Assembly (NCBI RefSeq): GCF_032854445.1
Contig: NC_088305.1
Span: 32,265,645 to 32,329,644 of the forward strand
Origin: Liolophura sinensis
Lineage: Eukaryota > Mollusca > Polyplacophora > Chitonida > Chitonidae
Direction of reading: 5' to 3'
DNA: 64,000 bases
Under the pieces are notes generated by a model, which saw only the letters and a list, made by a program, of their open reading frames with translations, did no database searches and was not told the DNA's origin. How positions within the stretch are numbered: the stretch's first letter is position 1; each line of letters starts with the position of its first letter. Position numbers and translations under genes: made by a program. Positions 41,935 to 54,544 of this stretch are shown here, in pieces.

Positions 41935-43485
41935 AGTGAAGAGCAGAGAGAAAGGTGGATAAAATGACAGACAGAAAAGCATGCAGAGTACAGATAAGAA
42001 AGAAAGACGTTGTAAGTGAGAGACACAAAAGCATGCAGAATAAGAGAAGAAAGAAAGGCAGAGTAACTGACAGACAAAAAAGCATGCAGAATAAGAGAAG
42101 AAAGAAAGGCAGAGTAACTGACAGACAAAAAAGCGTGGAGAGCAAAGTAAAAAGGCAGAGTCAGTGACAGACATAAAAGGACGCAGAGAAGAGAGAAGAA
42201 AGAAAGGCAGTGTAAGTGAGAGACCCAAAAGCATGCAAAGTAAAGAGAAAAAAGAAAGGCAGAGTCAGTGACAGACATAAAAGCATGCAGAGTAAAGCGA
42301 AGAGAGAAATGAAGCGTAAGTGACAGACAAAAAATGAGTAAAAGAAATGATATACATGGCTTGCCAAAGGTCGGTGACTGACAGAGAAACGTTCAGAATA
42401 AAGAGAAGAGAGAAGGGCGGGGTAGGTGACAGACATATAAGCATGCCAAGTAAAGGGAAGAGAGGAAGGCAGTGTAAATGGCAGATAAAAGAAGCATGCA
42501 GAGTAAAAAGAACAGACATAGGTAATGTAAGTGACAGACAAAAAAAGCCTGCAGATTAAACAGAAAGGCAGAGTAAGTGACAGACAAAAAATGCACAGTA
42601 AGAAAAAGGGAGAAAGGCAAAATAAGTGACAGACAAAAAAGCATGCAGAGTAGAGAAGAAAGAAATGCAAAGTAAGTGACAGACAAAAAGACATACAAAG
42701 TAAAGAGAAGAGAGAAGGGCAGTGTAAGTGACAAACAAAAAGCATGCAGAATAAAGTGAAGAGACATACGCAGTGTGAGTGACAGTCAAAACAACCTGCA
42801 GAGTGGTTATCTGTTTAGATAGAAAGGCATTGTACGTGGCAGACAAAAAAGTATGCAGAGTAAAGAGTAGAGAAAAAGAACGTGGAAGTGACAGACGAAA
42901 ACGCATGCAGAGTGAAAAGAAGAGAGAAAGACAGAGTAGGTGACGGACAAAGAAGCATCCAGAGCAAAGAGAGGAAAGAAAAGCAGAGTAAGTGACAGAC
43001 AAAAAAGCATGCAGAGTAGAAAAAGGAGAAATGCAGAGTAAGTGACAGGCGAAAAAGACATACAGAGTAAAGAGAAGAGAGAAAGGCAGTGTGTGTGACA
43101 AACAAAAAGCATGCAGAATAAAGTGAAGAGACATACGCAGTGTGAGTGACAGTCAAAAAAACCCTGCAGAGTGGTTATCTGTTTAGATAGAAAGGCATTG
43201 TACGTGGCAGACAAAACAGTATGCAGAGTAAAGAGTAGAGAAAAAGAACGTGGAAGTGACAGACGAAACCCATGCAGAGTGAAAGAAGAGAGAAAGACAG
43301 AGTAGGTGACGGACAAAGAAGCATCCAGAGCAAAGAGAGGAGACAAAAGCAGTGTAAGTCACAGAGAGAAAAGACATGCAGAGTAGGGAAGAGAGAAAGG
43401 CGGAATAAGTGACAGACAAAAAAGCATGGGGAGGAAAGAGTAGACAGAAAGACAGACAAAAATAAGTAAACAAAATGACGTACAT
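41935..43485 (+). repeat. ~45-60-bp purine-rich minisatellite, about 28 units
   Basis: Units of gtaagtgacagacaaaaaag plus catgcagagtaaagagaaga plus gagaaaggcagt. A ~345-bp block at about 42730-42975 is largely repeated at about 43095-43340. Open minus-strand frames rich in Leu/Ser/Phe/Cys are by-products of the pyrimidine-rich strand. Confidence 0.9.
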
Positions 43486-43511
43486 GACTTGCAAGAAGGT
43501 CTGTGACTTAC

Positions 43512-43848
43512 CGCGGGCACTGAGTGAGTGAATGTTTTGGGTTCAACGTCGTACTCAACAATTTTTCAGTCCTATGACAACGAAGGAGTATTTAGAATGC
43601 ATGTAATGTGCCTCCTTGTTGCAGGACGCTCTTTTACGTTGTAGTGCTGCTTCAAGTAAGTCACCCCGCCCGAGCCATTATACTGATAGGTATCAACCAG
43701 CCGTTGCACTATCCCCCTTAATGCTGAGCGCCAAGCAAGCAAGTTACAACTCCCTCTTTTAAGGTCTTACGTGTGACCCGACCCAGAAGCGGACGCTCTA
43801 TAAACTGTGCTATCGGGGCCGGCACCGCGGGATCAGAATTTGACCGTG
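43512..43848 (-). mobile_element. tRNA-derived SINE, family 2, near full length
   Basis: The minus strand begins GGCCCCGATAGCACAGTTTA then TAGAGCGTCCGC, a tRNA-like head with an A-box-like segment. The body follows with the conserved tgcctccttgttgcaggacg and gagccattatactgatagg blocks (plus-strand spelling). It ends at agtgagtgaatgttttgggt. The B box is degraded. Confidence 0.8.
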
Positions 43849-43849
43849 A

Positions 43850-45368
43850 AATGATGCACCCATAAAACTGAGCTGTATTTCGTCCGTGGAGAATCCTTCA
43901 ACATGTGGTTAAACAACTTTCAATAAGTCTATCAACCAATCAAAAATTATGTGAGGTAGATTGTTTTTGGGATTTATCTCCAGCTGCTGATAATGGAAAG
44001 CAAAACTGTGTCGAAACACGCCAGGCAGGCTATTCTTATCTTAACACTATGGTGTGCTATGTTCTATTACAATGGTATGGTTATTATGTACTGAACTGAC
44101 AAGGCCTCCTAAAGCACATCAGGTAATATTTCGGCTTTTATCTTCCCGGAGAAGAGCAATTTTCATCAATACATATGGAATTGTTTGGCTGGTATAGTAA
44201 GAAGTAGAACTGACCAACTGGTAACACGAGCGTCCGAGGTCTTAGCAAGCCTTATGGAAGTGGATGATATTCTTAAACTTCTCTAAGACAGAATTAAATC
44301 CGGATATATCGCTTCGGACACAGACTGCTGCATGGGTTAAAACCCAAGCAGCGACAACATTGTGATGGTTGGTAAATGGTGTTAGGTATAACCAATGATA
44401 TCCGGCCTCTTGCCAAAGCGAAGAATTCAGCCACGGAGAACGCCAGGCAGTGTAGTGGACAACGTCGTTTAGTCATGCAGACAAATATAGGAGTCGTGAA
44501 AGGGTAAAGTCTTTGAACAGGTCAATAAAAAGTCGGGCCGATTGCCCTGCTGGTCAGCTGCCGTTGGCGAAATCGTCTCGTGTGAACTGATGATTGTTCG
44601 TGGAGCCTCTCGGTATTGTGTTCAGCAGAAGGAGTTACAGGCCTCCCATCAGACCAGTCCCTAGCCCCGGGCGCACGACCTAATTGGCCACTGTGCTAAA
44701 GTGCCAGGGTAATGGTACGTCTATGTACAATATGTTACCAGCCTGCTCTTTACGCTAGGATAATGTTAACTTTGCCATTCGGGCCACATATTTCCAATTT
44801 AGACAATATCCGTTGCCGAACACGCCATAGAACAAGACCCGTGTTGTGGTGGAACCAGGTGTCAATTTCTGGATTCCTCCACCAAAATGTGGGCCCAGTT
44901 TAGCCGGAAGCTCTTTCCCCACCCCCGCTTTCACGCACCCATGTTCTATACAACCCACCCAGTAGCAAGGAACTCAACATATCTCAGCTTGACAGAACCA
45001 ACATTGACCGTTACGATTGCTACCCTTGTAAAATCTGCAATATTTCATTTTAGAGCTTGCTTACTAGTAAAGCTGAACCAGTGACTGCTGACACATATTG
45101 AATGGGTGTGAAGGGATGAGGCGGGAAAGTATGTTTCTTTATATGTATGCTTGTAAGTGTTAATGTCGTTTCCAATAGCATTGCTATCATACCACGACCA
45201 TTGCCAACATTCTGCCACGTTGCCTCACTTGAATACCATGTCCAAGACACCAAATGAGACACCCCATCCTATAACAGTATAATGACGCAGGGGCAAACGT
45301 GCTAGCGCATATCTTGTACTATTTTGCAGAATTCGAAGCGAATTAATAAGTACCAAACATTGCAAATT
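43850..45368. other. Intergenic, no gene recognised
   Basis: Short frames only; no recognised motif or repeat. Confidence 0.45.
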
Positions 45369-45369
45369 A

Positions 45370-45595
45370 ATTAATTTATTTATTTATTTGATTGGTGTTT
45401 TACACCGTACTCAAGAACATTTCACCTTCTGACGGCGTCTAACATTTTGATGAGATAAGCAGAACCGGGGAGGAAACCCACAACCATCAGCAGGTTGCTG
45501 AGAAAATCTTGAACTAACAAATATCACATTGATAAGAGGCTCCTGGCTCATTGCACCGCGATGGCACGCTACAAACACCTCGTCCAAACCCCACC
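45370..45595 (-). mobile_element. SINE family 1, internally deleted
   Basis: ttatttgattggtgttttac, caccgtactcaagaacattt, accatcagcaggttgctgag, then the head region gaggctcctggctcattgca. Part of the body is missing. Confidence 0.8.
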
Positions 45596-45749
45596 CCCCT
45601 CTTCCTCCACCCGCTTCCAGCTGTTGCGAAGGACTAATCCATCAATGCGGTACCGGCAGATTTTCCTCTCACAAAGGATGGCGCTAGTGTGTCAACATTT
45701 GCACATCACAAGTCTTTTGTTACGCAACGCAAAACATGTTGCATTCTGC

Positions 45750-46075
45750 TGTGACGTATTTGGCTTACCCAATATGACGTATGTGGTCTACCCACTGTGA
45801 CGTAATTGGTCTCTCCACTGTGACGTATTTAGTCTACTCACTGTGACGTATTTGGTCTGCCCATTGTGGCGTATTTGGTCTACCCACTGTGACGTATTTG
45901 GTCTGCCCATTGTTACAACTGTGACGTATTGGGTCTACCCACTGTGATGTATTTGATCTGCCCCTGTGACATATTTGGTCTGCCCACTGTGACGTATTTG
46001 ATCTGCCCACAGTGAAGTATTTGGTCTGCCCGCTGTGACGTATTTTTTCTGCCCACTGTAATGTATTTGGTCAAT
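45750..46075 (+). repeat. 23-bp minisatellite with TGACGTA, about 14 units
   Basis: The unit is cccactgtgacgtatttggt plus ctg. Most units keep TGACGTA, a CRE/ATF half-site-like word. Confidence 0.9.
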
Positions 46076-47301
46076 ATTTCAAGAAACTGGATTGCAGTTA
46101 AATTGTGAGCTGTTGTCGAAGGATGTAATGCTGTACACTTGTCCTAAATGTGCTTTTCCTTGTCACACCTACGAGACATTACGCACATGCGTACTGAGGC
46201 ATCACTCGAAACAGCTATCTGGCTTATTCCAATCCAACTACCTCTCTCTCGGCCGTGCCTTTAAAGTCAGGAAGTTTCCCAGGTACATAGTGAGGGTCAC
46301 TCATAGTTCTGTATATGAAGTTTCCTCCACTCATAACCACCGTCGATCACATCACAGAAAAGGATTTGAGTATGGCGTGAATCGTCAATAACTCAGTATA
46401 TATACAAAATTATTTTATCCGTAACCAAACTACATATCTTTACTGCCATTCAGTCTAGATTTGCGATTCAAACACGAATGGTACAGCTTACAGGGGCCCT
46501 TCGAGTACATGCGCAGTGTACGTGCCTCTGCTGTCTGCTTGTCATCAAATCATAGCCAGATTCAGTTCCTTTATTCTCGACTTAAAACACTAATCTAATT
46601 TCTAGCGTTAGAATCGACATTCGCATTCGGATTTGACAAGATGTTGCACTACTGTCTTCCGTAAAACCGTAAAAATTGGGATAAATTCCCACTGCCAGTG
46701 ATGGTAAAAAGTCGCCGGTGTCGAGAGGAACTGATAATTGTAAGTGGTAATTGACAATCAGCAGGTAAATTGTACCCCAGCCGACCTGTGCTCTGGCCGG
46801 CCATTATCCGCGCCCTATAACTGACTATTATCTCCATAGGCAAGCCTATTACAGTCGTGATATTGTATAAAATTATGGGATTGCTGTGATTTATTTAATA
46901 TTGTGCGAGTTTTGCTGTCACTGCATTAAGCATAGCCTTTGTTCTTGGCCGGGAGCTCGTCTGTCACACCGCTCCGCGCATGTCCCTGGTTGTCACGGAA
47001 ACCAGGGGAGGCCGCGGATGTCAAAGCAAGATATCCGCCTTTCGGGACAATTAGCTGGTCGCAATTTAATCCGAACTACCTTTTTACAGAGAAGAAAAAA
47101 ACTGTCAGGGCAGACAGTGCAAAGGGCATTAACCCCTTGACGTATCATTTGGACTGTCTTGGTAATTGGCGCGACAAACAGAAGGAGGGTTATGCCTGGA
47201 CCGTTGGCTCCCAAGAGTAGACGAAGCTTCCGAGATTAAGTTAGACCGTTTTACTTTTATGATAAATTAGAACCCCAGCATTTTCTCTCTCGTCCCCTCG
47301 T

Positions 47302-47408
47302 GTCTCGCCCCGCGGGTCGTGGGCCGCGGGCCGATGCACGAGAAAGGAACAATTCACGCGCATTTTGGCCCTTCTTCGTGCCGCGGGCCGAGACCCACGG
47401 GGTGAGAT
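47302..47408. repeat. GC-rich inverted repeat
   Basis: Arms at about 47303-47329 (tctcgccccgcgggtcgtgg...) and 47381-47407 (inverted) match at about 22 of 27 positions, with about 50 bp between. It stands out from its A/T-rich surroundings. Confidence 0.55.
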
Positions 47409-50400
47409 GCCCTCATCTGGCTTCCAGAAACAACATTACTTGGGAGGTAGAATTTATAAGCAACACCACTTGTGCTAGGCAAAGTTGTAGATAACAAGCA
47501 CAATAAGCATATTGGCTGAATTTATGTAAGTAAATGCAGTAATTAATATTCATAACTGGACCCTAGCATTTTCCTCTCATCAGACAACACGTCATTGTTT
47601 AGTTGGAACACATACCTAAACCCTTGACCGGGACGTAGATGTCGCAGGAAGTGTCGAAGTTAAATTGACAAGAGATCGTATTTCACCCGTTACATGTGAC
47701 CATTTGCCAACTATCACACTAGTGTCGTTGCTCTGGATTTACTCTCTTTGTTGTACATCTTAAATTATATTAAAACAATGTGGATTTGACGTTGAAGAGG
47801 ACGGAAAAATACAATGAAGCACTGAGCAAATCACTAACTGACTATATAAGGTTTCAAAGATTTACTGGTTAATATGGGTTAATGGCATTGCGGATTGCTG
47901 TGTAAATATTCCTTGACCAAGTTTGATGTAATAAAAACCACCGAAAGGGCAGCCTAGCGTAAAGGTCATCGCTTTATAAAACACTTAAATTTTTTTCTTA
48001 AACGCAGCTTTACTCACGCACGTATCAACAACCATCAAGACAACTGGAGAATCTGATTTTTATCTCACGTGATTTCGCCCAACGACCATGTTTCTACCGA
48101 ACTTTCTAACATAATTGAGATTTATACTGATAGCTTTTTTGGCTATGCTACTCGCTTCTATACAGAAAACTGTGTTCCATCAAAGCGTGAAGAAGTAAAA
48201 TTGTGATGTATGCAATAGAAACATACTAAGTACATTTCAGTGAATTTCCATTGATTGGTTCAATGGACTGATAAAGAATTTAATGTATCTAAAGGAGCGG
48301 TAAGTTTCATGCAAAGACAGGGTTAATCCCTAGGCCACCGGAACTAAGGAAACATTATACGTAACCGACCCATCCGAATGAACTTATGGTGGGAGTGAAC
48401 TTTAGGTGTAGCCACAATGGCGTCCTGGAAATTAAGTTTGGGACCGCTCCGTCTTAGAAGTCTTTACAAGACAACAAACCTTCATTACCAAACCGTAATC
48501 TCATGGATGAAGAAAAAAACGGTACTTTTGACATTTGTGATATGAGATGAAAAACAGTTTGCCCTTGTGCACGCGGGAATGCCACAGGTTTTCGTTTCTG
48601 GCGAGGTGATATCCTACAGACTAGTGATTGACACTATTGCATAGGGCCAACCTCACTGCGTCAACAGCCATTTTCACAGCTTGTCGTCCTCATCACCACG
48701 CCAGAGTCGTCTGTTGGCGGAGTGTCCATAAATTCGAAACAGAGAAATTTACAGAAATAAGTATCAAATGAGACGCGTTTGGACGGCATGAGTTGGGTTT
48801 AATTTCGCATCCCTGTTGTTAACTTCCATTACCCTGACTTTAACAGGGCCGTGTTTTCCGCGTGGGTGAGCGGGCTATGCTGTTAGCGACTGCCGCCAAT
48901 GATCGCTCATTGCTGAAAGGCGGCTGGGGTAATGGTGATATACGCTCGGTGGTCAATGCTTCGCTGACGGCCTCTTTATCCACCAATACTCCGCTTACGC
49001 CGATCGGGTTCGGACAATGGGCCACTGATGGAATGGACGAAAAGTGGATTTGTATTTATGTTGTTTTATCTCACATGTGCATGTGAACTTCGTGTCAGTG
49101 GCAAACGTGCTGTTATTGCATATGGGTCATGGCAATGTTACGATCATGGCTGTCTTCGCTATTCTCCTGAAAAGCCCGGCCATTAAGTTTCTGGTTTGCC
49201 CTTAGTTAGGACATAGCCCCATACAATGACTATGGGTGAATTTTCTCAAATGAAACAATTATCCCTTTATGGTTTCGTGCCCTTCATTAATGACATACAC
49301 TTAGAAGAGATTTTACCGCATGCAGAGTTTAATACCATTTCGTGTCCTTATGACAAGATATATATCGACCAACTGCTGGATAGACAAGTCTGTGTGCTCG
49401 AGCGTGTCGTCAAGGAAAGTACCTGCTCGGATCATTAAAAAGCGCATAAAGAAACTACCGGTCAAATACAAATATCTGATGACAGTTAACTGTATTGTTT
49501 TAACATCGAATTACGTACTCTCATTATAGCTGTAAGTTTACATCACGTTGGTGGTCATTTGATTGGTGTTGCTAGCTTTACAGCTTTGTCTGAGACAATA
49601 TCGTATCTTTGTACAGCACCTTGGTTTCGTAACGATGCATATGAGTGCTCATTTAGAGTCAGAACATGGCTGTTTACCAACAAAAAACACACCGTTGTTC
49701 AAACTGGAAAAATACCCCGTTTATCACTGCAGGATGAGATCGATTACTAACATATGCTAACGTATGAAGATGTAAGCTTGAACCGCGCTCAATTAATTGA
49801 TCTCAAAATCTATTCTCGGCCTATTTCCTGGACATCAACCGTCGCTTGTCTCAAGCCTAATGTGAAGTTCGAATGACAAAGCATGGTGGTGGGAAGAGTC
49901 AGAAATTTGGCGGTGAATATGGACATATTGTTTGCATTCCTCGCTGTTGACTATTCTGTATTTGCTCAGATGCGTTCAATAGTCTTCTTTCATTTGTCAA
50001 GAGGACACAGGGTAATACAAGATGTTAGGATTCCTTACATATAACCAGTGCACTTGGTTTAAGTTCCATCCTCTTGCCTGCCTGTTGTAGAGAAATAATA
50101 GAAATTTAGCTTCCGATGTAGAAATAATGTGGGTGCTGTCTTAAAGACAAGCAACACCATTGTCTAACCAAACACCTAAATAACTGATTGCTCACCGCCA
50201 ATAACATACATGGTCAATGCACCAAAGCAACTATTGAGCCAATCAAGCGACGCCAGGTTTTGCAAACTGACACAAAATCTCAATCGTCTGTATTGTGAAC
50301 CGTTCGCGTTTAGATGTAACAGATACAGACCGAATGACCGAACTCTGCACTGAACAGCCTCTGAACGGCTAGACAGAAAAGGACAAATCTTTGATTTTTA

Positions 50401-50924
50401 TGCCAACTAAGCCATTAACAATAGGAAATTGACGCCAAAATGTTTGTCATCTACCTTAGACTAATAGATCGTGTATTGATGACTGTGTGACGTTAAGGAA
50501 TATGTAACCTGGCATCACAGTTGTTCCCGACGCCTGCCACCTTAGGTGTAATCTAAATGTTGATGCTTGTACGCTATCTGGAACGCGTGTGATAGCCGAC
50601 CTGACAGTGTCATTTTTCACGAAGACCAATCTTTCGGAATCCGCTATCTCCGTGTGAATTCGCCATAATATAAACTTCAAATTCGGTGAAACAAGGAAAG
50701 ACATTCTCAGACTTCAGTTTCGCAAAGCGTTCGTAACCATGTTTGCATGTGACTAGATGTATCAGGCAGCGCTGTAGCCATAGAAATTACATGATTGTAA
50801 TTAAACACAGGCGCCCTTAAACACTCCTTGTTTTAACACCAGGTTTCCAGCAGTTTCATCGAACTGCTTCTATGGTATTCCGCATGGCTCATACACTCAC
50901 TTCGCACTGACTGAATATGGGTAC

Positions 50925-51000
50925 ATGGAAACCGGAGTGCTGGGTGGTAAACCACCGATCTTTGGCAAGTTACTCGGTAACATTCCCACGTGTTAAGTAC
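50925..51000 (+). repeat. Dispersed repeat family 3, copy
   Basis: ggaaaccggagtgctgggtg, gtaaaccaccgatctttggc and gttactcggtaacattccca. Confidence 0.5.
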
Positions 51001-51096
51001 AGATAAGCACATCATAGTGTAATGGTGGAAGACGAGAGCTCTTCAACAGTCGACGGACTACACAAACAACCACACATACGAGCCTCGTCAACAGTT

Positions 51097-51250
51097 CATT
51101 TATTTATTTATTTATTTATTTGTTTGATTGGTGATTTTCGCCGTACTCCAGAATATTTCACTTATACGACGGCGGCCAGCATTGTGGTAGGAGGAAACCG
51201 GGCACCCCCGGGAAAAACCCATGACCATCCGCAGGTTGCTGAAATTGAAC
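51097..51250 (-). mobile_element. SINE family 1, 5'-truncated, long ATTT tail
   Basis: An (ATTT)n tail, gattggtgattttcgccgta, acttatacgacggcggccag and ccatccgcaggttgctgaaa. The head is missing. Confidence 0.88.
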
Positions 51251-51254
51251 ACTT

Positions 51255-53390
51255 TATATATAGTCACTAAGGTCCACGGAACAGAGGGCATGGCAACACA
51301 AGTGCTGTATCAAATGTAACAATATAGGGCATACTTGGCTATTGGCATGGATATGTCTATCGGTAGAAGCAAAATTGACCCTATCACTGACAGTATCTTG
51401 GCTTAAATTGTTACTGGCTGCGGTAGTCAATCATTAGTGTAACAGCTGTACTTATTGGATGCCACAGGTAAACCCTTGATAATAGCAAACTAAGTTAAGT
51501 CTGTTAAACGGTTCGAGTGATGTCAAGTTGTAGTCTGCTTTTTATACTCAAGGGGGCAATTCATTCTGTCAGGCCCTGCAAATGATTAAAGACATTGTGC
51601 CAGAAGAGTATTAAAATGAGATTAAATCGGTCTAATTACTTGTGATCTATAAAAGGCCTTTAGAAACAGTTTTTCATTTGAGCGATCAAGTGTTCATTCT
51701 GAGCAAACTATATGCGTACTTGTTCATATATGTTTATACTCGCATGGGTTTACTACAAAGCGATTCTTGCTGATTTCATCGAAAGTGAGCAGATGTGTCA
51801 GCCACACGTTATATCAACCCGTCTGTTTTCTCTCAGTGAAGGGCGAACGAGATTCACCGAAATCCAAACAGCGTTTTGTAGCCGAGGTGTATAAATAAAC
51901 ATCAATGCGAGCAGAAGAATGTATATATGATGAGTCTAAGTAGCGGAGAGTTCCGAGCAATTAGACGCCTAAGCTCTTCTCGGCGGAGCGTTCTTCCTCC
52001 AGTCCGCATACCGGACCAGGTCGCTATTATCACTGACCGAGCTGTAAGGACGTATGATTGGGGAACGCGTTGTAATCGAAAGCAAATGGAGCCGTCATTG
52101 CCCAGAATCATGATGTATTCCGCTAACGTGTTGCTTCTCTGTTATAAAAAGCGTCAGTGGAAACAGTGGTATTACTTGCTATTCATTGGCCCGCTGTCCC
52201 TTCAATCTCTCATCCGTGGATCGATGCCCGTTGGTTCCCAGGTGACCTTTTCGACCTCTACCACGACAGACATGTCCCCTTCAGCACCTCTCCTCACCAC
52301 CAAAGTCCCCGTGGCCTCAACTTCTTGGGTAATGAAGGTTGTCTGAGTTTGCGTAGACCAGCTGACCATAAAGGCCAGCGGATTTCACCATTTTACTATT
52401 AATCATTACATTGATTGCAGAGGGCTTTCACTTGATGCAACAAGAGAAGCGCAAGAGCTCACACACCAAACACTCGGACTTGCTGTTTCCATGATGACCT
52501 GACCCTCTCCTTGTTTACTAACTCCATACTTTAATCAGTCATGGAGAACAATCAGTGGACAGTGGAAGCCTTACCAGCGTTATCAGCGACTCCTTCTCTT
52601 TGACATCCAGATTCACCCTCTTCAATGGTTTACATAAACTCTCACCAAGATAGGATAGCAATGGTCAAACCATCAAAACGAATCTTCTCTGAATATTTTT
52701 GCCAATTTTTACCCGACTATACAGTAATATTAAACAGTACACATACTGTTGAGATAGTTGGATGCCTGAGTGTTATAATCTGAGGAATTGGGGAGTTTCG
52801 ATTTAGAACTCTTTTGTCGTTGAGGGTAAAAGCAGTCCTTCTGTATCAGTTGACTTATGAAAAATGTTAGGCAATCTTTGTAGACAATAAATTACCTATC
52901 ACTTGTTTCACGGTGTCACAGAGGCACAAATGACATCTCTTTCTCATAGAATCTTCTCAAAGTTCACAAATGTTCAGCTATTCAATTTTCTCGATCGTTT
53001 TTGAGACACTTTTTCACACGCCCTTGTTATATTAAATGTGTTCATGCAATAGTTGCCTAGCATTGTTGACAGGTCACATGATACATATGGCCTTTACTCA
53101 TCTTTAACGATTGAAGAGTTCCAACTCGAAACTCCCCTATTGTAGGCCCATATAAAAGAGTAACTAGGTGTAACAATATACATATATTTATTTATTTATG
53201 TACTTATTTACTTCACTACTTTAGATTGAAGGAATTGTTCACGGTCGGGTTTATGGCTTGAAGAAACGGGAGTTGCCACAAGAAAAGCACCGCCTTTCAT
53301 CAGATGAATTTTTACTTAAAAGCGAACACGTGGATAGACTGGTCAAAAGCCAGATATATGCAATGACCCACCCCAAGGCCCTCAGAATCC
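51255..53390. other. Intergenic, no gene recognised
   Basis: A 139-codon plus-strand frame near 51.9-52.3 kb has no recognisable motif or repeat origin. Confidence 0.45.
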
Positions 53391-53394
53391 GTTG

Positions 53395-54080
53395 TTCGTC
53401 TGAAAATTCGTCAGACAGTATTACGCTGAATCCATTGTTCGCCTGAAACTTCGTCAGACAGCATTACGCTGAATCCATTGTTCGTCTGAAAATTCGTCAG
53501 AGAGCATTGTGCTGAATCCATTCTTTGTGTGAAACTTCGTCAGACAGTATTACGCTGAATCAATCGTTCGTGTGAAAGTTCGACAAACAGCATTACGCTT
53601 AATTTATTGTTCGTCTGAAACTTCGCCAGACAGTATTATGCTGAATCCATTGTTCGTCTGAAACTTCGTCAGACAGTATTACGCTGAATCCATTGTTCGT
53701 CTAAAACTTCTCCAGACAGCATTATGCATAATCCATTATTCGTTGAAAACTTCCGGTGATAGTATACGCTGAATCCATTGTTCGTCTGAAACGTCGTCAG
53801 ACAGTATTACGCTGAATTCATTGTTCGCCTGAAACTTCGTCGGACAGTATGACGCTGAATCCATTGTTCACCTGAACCTTTGTCAGACAGCATTATGCTG
53901 AATCCTTCGTTCGTCTGAAACTTCGTCAGACAGCATTATGCTGAATCCATTGTCCGTCTCAAAATTCGTCAGACAGCATTATGCTGAATCCATCGTTCGT
54001 CTGATACTTCGTCGAACAGTATTACGCTGAATCCATTTTTCGTCTGAAACTTCGTCAGACAGTATTACGCTGAACCTAAG
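53395..54080 (+). repeat. 43-bp minisatellite with an internal hairpin, about 16 units
   Basis: The unit is ttcgtctgaaacttcgtcag plus acagtattacgctgaatcca plus ttg. GTCTGA and TCAGAC in each unit are reverse complements separated by 7 nt. Confidence 0.92.
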
Positions 54081-54544
54081 CTCAGTAATCTAGAGAATCA
54101 TGACTTACTTGACTTATTCCATACAGATATGTTATTCCCTGACCCGACGATTCGAATAATATCCGTGACGTCTTTAACAATGGGTCACTTTGTTATACTA
54201 TAGCTCACTCGAAAGGACCGTTGTTTTACGACAACAGGTTTATCGTATACGTGGCGGAGCGTGGTGGATTGTGCCGCGTGTAAGCCTGTCGGCTGTCCAA
54301 CAGTTTAAGTGACGGGAGATGGCTGTGTAGAAAAGGCGTTACGAATAAAAAAATACAGAAGTCTCCCATGGGGAAAAGAAGTACAATGGAAAATCAACAC
54401 TGGGTGTGAATGACCCTTTTTTGTTCACTAATCGATCAACCAATCAATGAATGGATCACTCATTCAATGGATCAAGAATTCATTGAGCTAATCAACTAAG
54501 TCTGTTTGATTTCTTGTGAGTTGTATACAATATCCATCTGTTCA

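Larger units (their letters stand above)
46080..51090. other. Intergenic, no gene recognised
   Basis: Contains the GC-rich inverted repeat near 47.3 kb and a family 3 repeat near 50.9 kb. Frames up to 99 codons have no firm motif. Confidence 0.45.

Noticed and set aside
41869..43494. Many Leu/Ser/Phe/Cys-rich minus frames resembling membrane proteins
   Set aside because: By-product of a pyrimidine-rich repeat strand; hydrophobicity comes from composition.
46092..46391. 99-codon plus frame with YTCPKCAFPCH and later RHH, zinc-finger-like
   Set aside because: Spacing does not fit a standard C2H2 finger and there is no supporting context.
51927..52346. 139-codon plus frame
   Set aside because: No recognisable domain, homology or splice context.
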